Of a stretch of DNA of 64,000 nt, positions 12,601 through 25,642 are shown one piece after another. Source of the stretch: Diphasiastrum complanatum (Eukaryota; Streptophyta; Lycopodiopsida; Lycopodiales; Lycopodiaceae); contig CM055100.1 of NCBI GenBank assembly GCA_029204225.1, forward strand, positions 48,760,877 through 48,824,876. The letters run 5' to 3'. The position numbers and the translations under genes are program-made. Positions within the stretch are counted from its first letter, which is position 1. Every line of letters begins with the position of its first letter. The notes below the pieces were generated by a model. The model was not told where the DNA came from. It saw only the letters and a list, made by a program, of their open reading frames with translations, and ran no database searches.

Positions 12601-15600
12601 TTGTCACAAACAACATTTCTAATGGGATCGTTGAAGAGGACACTTATATGTCACAGCCGGAAGTATACGAGCTCAAAGGTCAAGAGCACCTTGTATGCAA
12701 GATCCACAAAGCTCTCTATGGACTTGAACAGTCCCCAAGGGCTTGGTTCTAGAAAATCAACCAATTCTTTATCGAGAATGGCTTTATTCCAAACTCACCA
12801 GATTCGAATGTTTATTCAAATCTGTTTCTACTTCCTTCATAATCATCACCTTATATGTTGATGATACATTGTGATTCAGTAATGATATAAAATATTTGAA
12901 GGATGTCAAAGGCATGCTAGCAAAAGAGTACGAGATGATAGATTTGGGCCCAGTGCACTATTGTCTCGAAATCTAGGTCCATAGAGATCGACCCAGTAGA
13001 CTGATTTTCATTAGTCAACAACGATACTTGACTAATGTGCTGAGTAAATATGGCTTGTCCAATTGTAAACTGAGTTTATTTCCACTTGATCTAGGATTGA
13101 AGCTATCAAAGGAGCAATGTCCATAAACAGAGGCAGAAATGGAGGCCATGAAGCAATATCCTTTTCATTCCATTGTAGGCTCATTAATGTATGCTATGTT
13201 ATTTCCACTCGATCCAGGATTAAAGCTATCGAAGGAGCAATGTCCATAAACAGAGGCAGAAATGGAGGCCATAAAGCAATATCCTTTTCATTCCATTGTA
13301 GGCTCATTAATGTATGCTATGTTATGCACTCGACCCGATCTAGCATACTCCATAAGCTCGTTGAGCCAATTTCTTTCTAATCTAGGGATGATACATTGGA
13401 AAGCTTTCTTGAAGGTCTTGAAATAGATTGAAGCCACCAAAGACTTATGCATTTGCTATGGAGGCAGCCAATTCGCCAATATTCTTGAAGGATACACAGA
13501 TGTAGATTGGGCAAGAGATATTGACATCAGAAAATTGACTTTTGATTTTGTCTTTCTATTCAACCGAGGCCCAATATCTTAGAACAGCTGAAAATAGACC
13601 TCAGTAGCACTATCTTCAACAGAATTGGAATACATTGCTGCCACAAATGCTACCAAGGAGGCAATTTGGCTTAGAAACCTGCTTGTAGATATCGACCTTG
13701 CTCAACAATAATCAGCAATTCTCTATTGTGACAATCAAAGCACAATAGCACTATCCTTGAATCCAAGATTTCATTCTCGAAGCACGCATATCAAAATCAA
13801 ATATCGTTATCTCGTGGAAAAGGTGCAGAGTAAGGAAGTTTCACTCATTTAATGCGGGACCGATTTTATGGTAGCAGACTACTTTACCAAAACACTATCG
13901 AAAGACAACCACATCAGATTTAATAATATTTTAAATTTGAAGACCGAAAAATTTTAGGATCCACATTAAGGGCGGTTGTTGGATTTCAAAGCTCAAGTGG
14001 AAACCCACTTTTTAATGAGCATCATGAAGTTGTGGATTTTGATCCTGGCTTGGGTCGACGGAGCGAATCGACTCAAGCCTATTTTGATTAGACACTTCCG
14101 ACACCTATTTCCACCTAGCGCTTATTTCGACCCGACGCTTATTGCGACTCATAACCTATTTCGACCCATAACCTATTTTGACCCTATCAACTGTTCCAAC
14201 CGACTTCGCGATCAGAGGACGACGTTGACAATTTATCTACTATGTACATTCTCATTACTATCTAGAATGACTGCTATCTAACATAGGACGGGTCAAGTAG
14301 AACTAATAAAGATGTATAGTCATACTTTCTTGTACTCAGTCACTGATCTACAATGATCATTCAACTGTATATATCATTAGGTAGATCATAAAAAATAATC
14401 AATGATCAAGCGATGAAGCATTTTCAAACTTGCGCAACCAGAATTGCGTGCTTCATGCATTTTGTACTCTGATCTATTGAGATCAATTTTGTTTCAATCA
14501 AGAGTGCAATTTTGTCTCACACTACTGTTTTATTCTTGCACTAATGTACTGATTAATCTCTCTTCAATCTTATTAGCTATTTGACACACTACCGATCCAC
14601 CAGCAAGCTCACACAATCTCATTTTGCTGCCAGTAACTTGGAGTATTTATCTTTGAGTGAATCGATCCAAAGCTTCTCCTTTGGACATCCGATCATACCA
14701 CCACTTTTCGATAGAGCTGTCCCATGGAACTAGTTCTTGTTGGCATTTTGTCAAATGTAAGTGATTTGCTGGTTGGTTAGGCAAGTGGGGAGGATGTTGT
14801 AAAGTTGGCTCGAGAGCCCCAAAATGCTCCCATAAGACTCATCCAAGTGACACTCCTAGTTTCAAAGCCTAGATGAACATGGCTATCCAACTTGTGGATG
14901 AGCTACCTTTCCAGGTCTGGTCTAACTGAGCCTCCGACCTGCGGACGAGCCAATCAAGCGAGCTCTAGAGCTCGAGTTTGGGCTACGATAGTTCTTGGAG
15001 CTTGTTCACCAGGAGTTGTAGAATAAAACTAGGTTGTCTGGCATGTTGCGGCGAAAAGTGTGCATTACCAACATTACAATGGATCTTTGCCATGAGGGGG
15101 GCAACTAATCACAACAAAATCATGAAGGGAGACATGAAGCAATGGACCAACTCTTGACTTTTAGTCGCAGCAAGCATGAGGGTACTTCTCATGGATCCGT
15201 AATCTTCATGTTGGAGGAGTGACAGTCCATGCCTCAAGTCGATTCGAACTGTCGAACTTTTTGAACCGGTTTAGGGTTAGGGTCTTCTATTGAAATTTGA
15301 CTCGTTTTGAGGATAAATTATGATTCACATTACATAAACTTAGTATCAAGCTAAGTTGGGGATGTCTGTATTGCAAAAAGCTAGCATGATCATTTATGCA
15401 TCAATAAGAATTTAGTTTGGTCTTCTCACCTCCAAACTTGAGACCTCTCTGCCTTCCGTAAAAGTACACTGCACAAAGCAATGTTTCATAATTCATTGTA
15501 GCACTAGCTGGGGCCCCTCTTTGGATGTGGATATCGTATATTAGAGTGGAGACCCAAATCTCCCCTAGATGAGTCACGAGTCACAGCAAAATATTGTATC

Positions 15601-18600
15601 ACCGACTCCAACTCATTGATATAAACTTTAGGTTGAACAATGTAGGCGAAAGTGCGCATCCTTGTTTCAAAATTCACACCTATGGTATTTTAGTTCCATC
15701 TTGAATAAGTTCTCCTGAGAATCGAGATCTAAAATGTCCCATCACCCTCTTGTTTAAATCTATAATTGCTAGTCAAAGTGGAGATCTCTCAACCTTTGGA
15801 TTCCAATGATGATTGATCATTTTATCGATGCTCCTCTCAAGTTTCAACTCTTAATGGCAAAATCATGGCAAAAAGCCTCCTCTCCTCTAATCTCTTCTCT
15901 CACTCCCTCTCTCCTCTTCTCTTTACTCCCTCTCCTCTTCTCCCCTCTTCTCACCTCTCCTCTCCAAAAATGTGGTTTGGAGACTCTTGGGCCCTGGCCA
16001 CAAATACAAGAATTTTTTTAGCAGACAACCGTTTGAGCCAAACCGTGGTTCGAACCGGCCTGTTTGAACCACAATTTGTGGTTCAAACCACGATTCAAGC
16101 AAACATTAGACTCTGGATCCAAACTCTTGTTGTATGAGCTAAAGCTGTTGAAGAATTGCATCCATAGCGGAAAGATGAGGAGTCTCATCAGAGTGAGAGG
16201 CAGATGTAGAGCCATGGGCCATGATCAAAAGAATGCGGAAAAAGCACAAACCTTGAGGGAGAGGACACTAATCATAACCTCAACATAGACAAACACCAAT
16301 GGAATCAGGCCACAATAGGCTGCCCAAGTGTGACAGAAAATTCAGCAACCAATAGGTGGTGAAATTGCTAAAATGTTCACCAAATAGAACACCAAGGAAG
16401 GAAGAGAGCTACTGGACCCAAGTGTGATAGAAACTCGGTGAAGAGGTTACCAAAATGTCCAAACATATAGAGAAAGGATGGTGGATGATCGGATGTCCAG
16501 AGGAGAAGCTCTGGATCAATTCACTTAGAGACGAATACTCCGAGTTACTGGCAACGGAATGAGATTGCGTGAGCTTGCTGATGGATCGGTAGTGTGTCAG
16601 ATGAAGAGAAATATATCAGTACATTAATGCACTCTTGATTGAATAAAAACTTGATTTGAATAGATCAGAGTACAGATGCGTGGAGTGCGTGCTTCTTTGC
16701 CTTTGATATCTCAAAGCTCTATACAATGACAATATAAACAATTGGTAATCGACAAACCTAGATGACTAAGGAATCAATGAGACAATGAGATACATTACAC
16801 AATGCAAGGGAGATAGCTTTTGGTTAGAATAAGTTGCTACTAACGCTCCTCGTTTGATACTTATGATTTTGGGGATTTCTCTGTCAAAAAATTGGCAGAA
16901 GAAATCCCCAACACCCTTTGAGATATCAAGGCAACAAACGTTTAGGATGGAGGCTGATTTTGAGGTGGAGAAATATCATGATGTGGCACGGAAAATTTGC
17001 AAAGCAGAGGCAGGACTGAGGCCTTGAGCATTTAACAGATCTATACGTGGATGCAAATTCAACAACCACTCAAGTGGACAAAGGCAACACATTCATGGAA
17101 GGCTCGTGGTCGACCTGTAGACAATAGTAGAGGCATATCATGATCATTTCCATTCAATTTTGTCCTCTCATGGAGAGGTCAGAAGTTGTCATAATGAGGA
17201 TGTTTAGATTTGTCATTTGTTGTTTGAGTTTGTTTAGGCTCTAGGTCTATGTCATAGGTCTTCAATTGGAATCACTATGTACTAGGGCGTTTACAATATT
17301 TCATTTTGTGTTGACTCTTCCCCACTATGCAATGCTAATATGATGCAATTTTGTGAATTGTGATACTCTTCTAGTATTTGGACTCTGGACATCCGTATGT
17401 GATCCAAAAACGCTCCATATTCAAGTTTTTTTAAAGTTCATGAATGCTCATTGATGAATGGTTGAAATGGAAAAAAAATCATTACCAAAACATGCTCCTA
17501 ATTTTTCCTCATTCTAGTTTGTGTAGAAAACAATGTTCCTCACCTTGATCCTAAACAAAAACCACCCTGAAAAGTTTGGAGAAAATCTCAATACTTTCAA
17601 AAAATCTTTCAATCACATTATGGCCTAAACCACTGCCTGTTTTGAAATTGTTGTTCTGGACTCAAGTGCAGCAATAAAGCACATGTATTGTAATGCATGG
17701 CCTAAAAAAGTTAGAATTGAGAACCACTGCTTTCACAAGAAAGTGTGTTTAGAAATAGTGTGTTGAGTTCTAAAACAAAGATTTGAGAATATCTCTTTGA
17801 AGCATATATAACGTTCATATAACATACATAGAAGTTATAGTTTATGTCAGCCAAAACCCGTTAGATCTACTGCGATCGTACACCTATGCGCAAGTGTTAT
17901 AAGCTAAAGATCATCAAGATGATACATTACTTAGTACTATAATACAATAGACATATGTATTCGTCAGAGATGCACTCCGCTTTCCGGAATGCGTCCCGGA
18001 ACACATTCTGGGATTTTGCGTTGGAATGCTGCCTCGGGAATGTGTCTTTTTTTCCTTTGGCAATATGGGTGTCGGATTTTTTATGGGGGATCTAGCAACT
18101 TTTTGAAATTTTTTTATGCATTGTGCGAGCCCCTTTTGCCAAATATTATTTACTGTGTTGCTGATTCAGTGATTCCTGAAAAAGGACAGCATACTTCTCA
18201 ACAAGGGGGTTTCAGAATGTATCATCAACCTCTCTCTCCCTAAAGCATCTGAAAACACAAGGAGCCATACTGAACCATAGCAAATCATATTGTAATCATA
18301 AGGAACGCCACGCTCACTTACTGTGTCTGACACCGTGCCCACTACGTCCCAGTTGTCGTAGACTGCTCAATCGCATCAATCCAACAAGCATAAAAAAATT
18401 TGCACCCCCCTATTCTCTCGGGAACGCACACCTCGACGAATGCAAAAAATTTGCAAAATGTTTGCAAATTTTTTTAGTGTTCCGGAATGCTCTGCCAGCG
18501 AAACGTGTTCTGCTGGCATCTCAGCTATATTTTAAGTGATAGATATGTTGTAGCATTTGGCCATGCTATGCATGATAAACTTGATGGTGTGACTCCATAG

Positions 18601-21600
18601 GGTTGAAGATTGCAAATAAATATTTACACATCAAAATAATATTCAAATACAGATTATTTTGGCCTTAATCTCCAAGGTAATAACCTAAGCTGTGACATGG
18701 GGTTCATTTGAAGTGTCCATAGTTTGTTATTCCCCTGAGAGAACATGGCTTTTTTCTTATAGACGTGTGATGGTATTCCTTGCAGCGTGGCACTGGCCTA
18801 TCAACTCCTCTGACCGCACAATCTATGGCCCAGTTGGAGTCTGCAAAGGAAGAAGCTTCCTACTTGCAGCATTTTCGTGCGGATAACATTGTCAGAGATG
18901 CAGAGCTTATAAGAAGTTTCTTAGTACCAAATGGAGAACCTTGGTCCGTATTAGGGCAGGTTGTGACCTTAGTCTGTTAATTTCAAACTGCTAAATTGAT
19001 TTTCATTGTACTGGGTGATTTCTTTTGTTCTTTGTTGTTAATGTGGTTTAGTACATAATTGGAGAAGGGAGCACTGAGATTTTGCTGTGATCTGGCAGAG
19101 TTACGGGGGCTTTTGTGCAATTACATACTTGAGCATGGCACCAACTGGTTTACGGCATGTCATATTGACTGGGGGTCTTCCACCTTTGGATGGAGGTTGC
19201 TCTGCAGAAGCTGTTTATCGTGCATGCTTTAAGCGAGTTCTTATACAGAATTTTAAATATTACGAGCGTTTTCCTCAAGATGAAGAGGTTGTACGTGAAG
19301 TAGTTCTTTATTTGGCAGAAAATGAAGGAGGGGTGAGCTTCTTATTACACTTCAATTTCTCAAGTCACGAATTTAAGTTGTTGAAATATCAAACTTTTGT
19401 AAGGAAGTCTTTTAAATGGTTAGACTTTTAGTTTTTCCCCTTCTAGTGCGCAAGGTTTTGAAATATATGCTGTTGTGCAAGTTATAATTAGCTATTTCTG
19501 AGCCTTGGATTGACTTTGAAGTGGATGGATTTCGATATATATTCAATTTTCTCAGTTTTCTGAAATGTAAAGTGCTTCTAGTCTTTGGTGCTGTATCAAA
19601 AGGATCACAATTCATTTTTTCCGAGCAAAAGTTTTAAGCAAATCTGAACTTTTGCTAGTAAGTGTAGAAGCTTAATTGCTGCTTGTTACGATTGAAACAA
19701 TTCTTTGCATCTTCTTAATAAGGATCTAATCATGAAAACTAAAGACAATCAGGGAAAGAATATGGATATGTCAAAGTAAACATCATATTACCACAAGATT
19801 GATCGTTGGCAGACAAGAAACACCAGACGGTGACCTGAAGTAGAAAATTGGTACCAAATGCCAACTATCTGCAATTTTTGGACCCTTGTTTTGTTGGAGT
19901 ATAGATTTTCCTGTAACTTGTTTTGTTATAGCATAATAACAGTTGTGTTACAGGTGACTTTGCCATCAGGTGGTAGATTGACACCAAGGGGTCTTCAACT
20001 GCTTGGCTTATCGGGTTTGGGCTCCTCTGGAGGTTTTGAGCGCCTACATTACATGTAAGGTCACACCTGTGTAGCTGAGTGCAATTCTTGCAGTTCTGTC
20101 TTACTTTGATGATAAACTGATGTTTGAGATGTTTTTCAGTTTCGAAAGGGCTTGGGACCCCATATTGGTGTCTGGAGCAAAAAAGCAGCTAAGCTACACG
20201 TTTTTACGGATGGTATCATCTTCTTCATATACCCTTTTATATTTATGGATTTTAAGGGACTTGTAATAGCAAAATTCTGGATGAATAAAATCTAGAATAA
20301 CTTTGCTAATTTTACTTATTGAATTTACTGATGTCCTTTTTCATAGCCTTTCGTATCTATGAGCACTGAATAAACAGATGAAATCTTGGAAAAATATGTA
20401 TGAAATAATGAAGCATCGTAATTGTGGTCTAGATTTGGCTGAATTTTCCTGTTCAACGATAACTTTGTGCTTTGAATTATTAAGTTTTTATGAAGACTTC
20501 CATTGCTGCAATAAATGTATCTTTCTGAAGCCTGTGCAGTTCTGAAATATTCTGTCCGAATGAGATTTTTCTTCTGTATTTGGTCACTGTCTGCAGTATG
20601 AAAATTGGCTTGATTTTGGCACAAATCCCTTGTATGCAGTGATGCAAGAATCCATATATTGCCAGGTATTTTTCACAAGGATATACTTGAAGGGTTGTTG
20701 ATGCCCTACTTGAAGTGCTTGTTTCAAATGATCTGCACAACGTTAGCAAAGTTTTAGAATTTTATTGTTTCACAGGCGGCTGCATCAAAATGGGCAGCTC
20801 AGAGAGTGAGGGAAGAAATGGGAGTTCAATTTGAAGCCTTATTATCTGCAAGGAAGAGTGCACCAGTGCTCTTTACAGGAGAGGTAATTTGTTAGAAGGG
20901 TTTTGGAAGTAATGTCTATTCGGTTTTCATGTGAATTACTATATATGTAATGCACACATTGTGCCATGTAAAATTGTAATTTGGGGTCTTAGAGTCATTC
21001 CATGCATCCAAGTGAATTATACATGTACTTCATGTCAATGCAAAGGTTATTAAGTCATGGATCCTACTTGTTTAGATTTTCCTGTGGATCTGTACCATAG
21101 ATGCACTGCGTTTCTGAAACCTTTTCAGAATCGCGTTCAGAAACGCGTTTCTGAAATTAAAAAAAAAATTCCAGAAACGTTTTTTTTTATATATTTTATT
21201 TTTGGTTTTTTTATCGGCAATATGGGTATCAGATGAAAGCATGTCACCAAACAAAAGCGACTTTCTTTTCGCAAGAAATTGCTATCTCATCAGCTTTCAA
21301 CATTGGTTCTTTACTTAGAATGGCACTTCTAGTCTTTCCCTTATGTTTGCATACTTTTGATGTTTTGATTTGGGTTCCAACCCTTGTAATAAAGTCTAAG
21401 ACTTTTCTTTCAAGCTATGCCCATGCATAGTTCATTCATGCGTGATGCAACTGTGTGATGTTTAACACAATATTTTGGATTGTGGACCCTTGATGCCATA
21501 ATGGTATTAGCCAAGTTTTATTTTGTCAGGCTTATGCTTAGCTAATAAGCTTAGGCCTGTCTTGTTCATGGATCTTCTGGAGCATAAGAAAATGTAAGAT

Positions 21601-24600
21601 AGCTTTTCTTTGAGTTAGCGTATTGATGGACTTTAGTCATGGAATTGGCACCAAGCGAGAGTCAGTGTCTTAAAATCTTCGTCTTGTCATGGTATACATA
21701 GGATTCAAGGATTCAAAGAGTCTTTTGTATACGAGAAATACTGGCCCACTTTGACTTAGAAAGTGGTAGTTGAGACCATAGTATTGAATAATCTGCACTC
21801 ATTCGAGGCATCCCGAATATACTTTCTAAAGCAAAAGTGCTCAAGACTGACCGAGGATGCATGACCTTTTCCTCGATGAACTAAAGAGAAGGTCTATCAG
21901 TTCTTTCCCATCATTACTCTCATAGCTTTGCTTTTTCCGACAAGTACAATTGTATGGGCATCTGAGGTAATGTAAAAGATGTGGGGTATGTATTTGGGCT
22001 AGCTTGGCTTGGAGATGGAGATGTTTACATATCGCATCATACCAAAAACTCTCTGTCTCTGATGTCGTGCCTCCTCAATGATGCATCTCAAAATGAAAAT
22101 CTGATCTGAGGTAGAGTATCCTGGTCTGAACCCAGCCTGGCCCATAGCATGTAAATCCTCAGTCTCAGCAAAAGATCCAGTAACCGTCTGTAAAATGGAA
22201 CCATAGATCTTAGACAAAGTGTGACCAATCATAATAGTACGGTAGTTTTCTACATTCATGGGATCACCTGCCTTGAGGATGGGATGAAGGATATTAGTAC
22301 ACCATGCGGTAGGAAAACCAGAGGTCACAGCGGTGTTAAAAGCGTGAGCAATAAAGGGCGAGATAAGATGTGCTACAGGTTTTAGGAAATCCACGTTTAG
22401 AGAATCATAGTCAGTGGCCATATGAAGTTTGGCATGGTTAATGGCATTTTCAACCATGTGTGGAGTAAAAAGCATGCAGCGGGCAGGTCGTGGTGAGAGT
22501 AAGGTAGGAGGGGAGTCTAGGGTATAAAGTTTTGTGGCATATTCGACCCAGGATTCGGTTGCTATGGGGGCCAAAGTCGAAGAGGATATGGTGAAATGTT
22601 TCCAGAAAAAGGAGGAGGAAGGGGAATCTAAAGAGTCGATCAACCGTTGGCAGAGTGAGCGTAGGTATGTTATCTTCTTTGTTCTGGTGGCTTTATGATA
22701 CTTTTTCTGGTGTTGTTTGAGTGTTGTAGGGGAGTGTAATCTGGCATATACCACATGTTTGTGAAGAGAGCGACATTCGGCATCATACCAGCAGTTGTGA
22801 ACGCGTCTATGAGATGATATCGTCTTGGTGGGGAAAGATGAGGATGCCGCAGATAAGAGGGATTTAGAGAGAAAAGTGGCTTGTTGCTCAACTGATGCCG
22901 TGAAAGGGAAATTAGTAAGTAGTTGGGACATGGTTGTAGCGTAGTTTGTGAGTCCAGAATGAGTAAAAGGAACACGTTTGTTAGTAGAAGAGGAGCGTGG
23001 AACTTTGGAAGACGGGGTTATGTGACCAAGTGAGAGGTGTAGGAGTGAGTGATCAAAGATGGTAGGAGGTGTAATGGAGAAATCAGATATGTGAGGGATC
23101 AAAGCAGGTGATCTAACAAAGTAGTCAACTACACACTGTCCTCCACCATGAGGATAACATGTAAACGCTGATGAGGAAGGCCACTGTGTGAGGCCGTTCA
23201 GGATGGCAAGAGAATGTCTCTGCAAGAGTAATCAACTGCTCTCCAAAAGATGTAACTGAAATGTGTGCATCCTGTGATACTCGATCAAGTCCCATATCCA
23301 GAGGATGAAGCCGAAGAAAGTCAGTATCTGCATGAAATTCTATCTGTCTGGAGCTAGTACGGGTGTTGAAATCTCCTGCTAATAGAATGTAGCCCTGCAA
23401 AGAAAAAACAGCAATATCATCTGAGAGTGCCTGAAATGGGTCCCCACCAAATTCAGCAAACGCCAAACTCTATGGAGCAAAGTAACATACAGCCATATAA
23501 ATGTCTTGAGGTAATCCCAATAATGAACCAATAGTATGTAGCCATATATATCGTGCATGTGGATCTTGCTTAACCATCGTAATTGAGGTGGCTCTGTATA
23601 AACAAGCTACTCCGCCAGATCCACGACAGGTTTTTCCTCTCACAAATGGGCGAAAAACAGAATGCCAAGAGTAATCCTGTGTATGTGGAAGAGGATGATA
23701 TAAAGACTCATGGGTTTCAGCCAACAACAAAATGTCACATTTGCTAATAAAATCAGTAAAATCTCCTACCGATGATGATGATAAAAAACCATTGCAATTC
23801 TAGAAGCCAAGTCTCAAAATGGTAGGGGATCTCGGGCAGCTCCTAAACCCGGGAGCCCCAAGTTCCTAGTGTGAGAGGAGGTCAAAATATCGCGGTTTGC
23901 CGTCGATAAAAACGACCCTTTTCCCTTTTTCTTTTGCTTCGTGAATAATGTTTTTCCTTGCTAACCATTGGGTATTTGTCAAATCATCATCTATATAAAT
24001 GAAAGTGCCTTTGAGTTTTGTTCTAAGCCGAAGGGCTGCATTGCGGTGTTGAAGAGAGCGAAATTTGATAAAAAGAACGTTGTCATCAAATTTACTACGC
24101 CATGCCGTATCAAAACCATCAACAACATGAGATAACTTGGAAACGAGTAAATCTGTAGCTTCGTCTATTGGTTTACGGCCATTGGCAATGCCTCTTACTC
24201 TAATATTAAGAGCCTTTTTAGCTCTTCTAGCTTGTTCATCCAAAACTATCTCCAAATTGTTATCCATCATAGAGGCTGAGATATGGGGGTGATTACATTG
24301 TTTGAGGATCAATGTCGTTTTTTCAACCTGTTTTGCAAGTGATGAGAGTTTGCTGCCCATATCATCCGGTTTGAAGAGTGCTGCCATGTCTTTGTCTCTT
24401 CGACTTGTTTTTCCAAGCAAGATATTTTGTTGGAACTTTCGTCCGAAGGAGGTACATGTTCTGCAATCTGTTGCTTAAGATATACATTTTCTTCCTCAAG
24501 CTGCTCCACCCGTTCTTTGACACCCACGAGATTCATAACCAATTTGCTATTCGCCATTTCAAAAAAGTGTAGTTGTTTCTTAAGGCCGAGGATTTCGTTT

Positions 24601-25563
24601 CAGATGAAACCGATATCATAGGCATAAAGACTCTCAATAGGCTTGGAAGGAGTGTAATCGACCGTGGACTGCTGATTCATTTATGCGATAGCAAGTGGAT
24701 TGTCAGTGAAAATAGAAGGTGCACTAGTGATGCCTTCTAGTGCAGCCAATGATGGGATTGCTGTAGGTGAAATAGCATCCCCCTCCATCTCAGATGATGG
24801 AGGAGGAGAAGAGGTGAATAGAGGAGGGGGGCGTAGGGGCACCTCCTTTTTTCTTGGGAGCCATGGAGCTTCCCCAGGTAGAATTGGCTTATAGCCCAGA
24901 TTGTGATGGCTCTTCCAAGAAAAGCAACCTTCTTTGGAGTGCGATGAAGCAGAAGGAGCAAGCCTCCTTCTTTGAAGTGCGACAGAAGTAGCGAGCCTCC
25001 TAAAATGCAATGGCAGACAGACAGGTGTTCTGCCTCTGATTATTGACAAACCATTTAGTCCAAAATGCGATGGATGGCAGAAACAGAATGCCCATTCTTT
25101 CAACCCTCTGTCAGCGATGGAAATGAGTAGCTTTTTGCCTCCTTTGTCAGCGCTCTGTCAGCGATGAAAATGAGTAACTTTTTGCTTCCTCTGGCAACGA
25201 TGGAATGTAGGTAAATTTTGCCTCCTCTAGCAGCGCTCGGACAACAAAGGAGCTTCTGCCTCTGGAATGTGTTGATTCTATAGCTCTCTCAGATGCGATT
25301 GGAAGTAGTTATTCTTCCTCAAAAAACGGTGGTTCTTCATTGTCTCAAGTGCGATTTTAGTAGGAGGTGTTCATCATCTTCCTGGACGAAGCTATGAAGC
25401 CCAGTAGAGGCAGCGCTACCTCAAAGAGATTAGTGCTCACCAGACCTGCAACCTCTAATCAACGAAAGCATACAACCTGCTTTCCCTGGAGGCGCACCCG
25501 AGCATACAATCTATTTCCCTGGAAGCGCACCTGCAAACCCACGACTCCACCAACGATGGCTTC

Positions 25564-25642
<79 letters not shown>

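Larger units (their letters stand above)
7713..12611 (+). mobile_element. Ty1/copia element nested in an older copia, with CAAAC target duplication
   Basis: A complete copia-type LTR element lies at 7718-12606 and is flanked on both sides by CAAAC (7713-7717 and 12607-12611). Removing it rejoins the older copia RT (HHMDVQT followed by TFLMG and then IVEEDTYMSQPE in another frame), which proves insertion into the catalytic region of an older element. The two LTRs differ by about 12 substitutions over roughly 384 aligned bases plus one 6-bp indel by eye, so the insertion is not very recent. Gag, protease, integrase and RT are recognisable, but stops, frameshifts and an RNase H deletion make it non-functional. 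Confidence 0.93.
21999..25350 (-). mobile_element. LINE (L1-type) copy with ORF1, endonuclease and start of RT; 3' end missing
   Basis: Read on the minus strand it has a 5' region with repeated 'gtcagcgatg..atgagta' units (25110-25250), ORF1 (about 24860 to 23866), then ORF2. ORF2 holds an apurinic-type endonuclease (LLLAETHESL, LLAGDFNTR, TIFDHSLLHLSLG) and the beginning of RT (ILHPILKAGDPMN, YRTIMIGHTLSKIY, AGFRPGYSTSDQIF). The copy stops near 22020 before the RT catalytic YxDD box and carries several frameshifts. Loss of the 3' part is unusual for a LINE. It lies in the 8-kb intron of the peptidase gene in antisense orientation. Confidence 0.88.

Noticed and set aside
24681-25103. 140-codon minus-strand ORF as an independent gene
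   Set aside because: It continues into the LINE ORF1 region. The KKEVPLRPPPL part is the ORF1 N-terminus and the rest is LINE 5' sequence.
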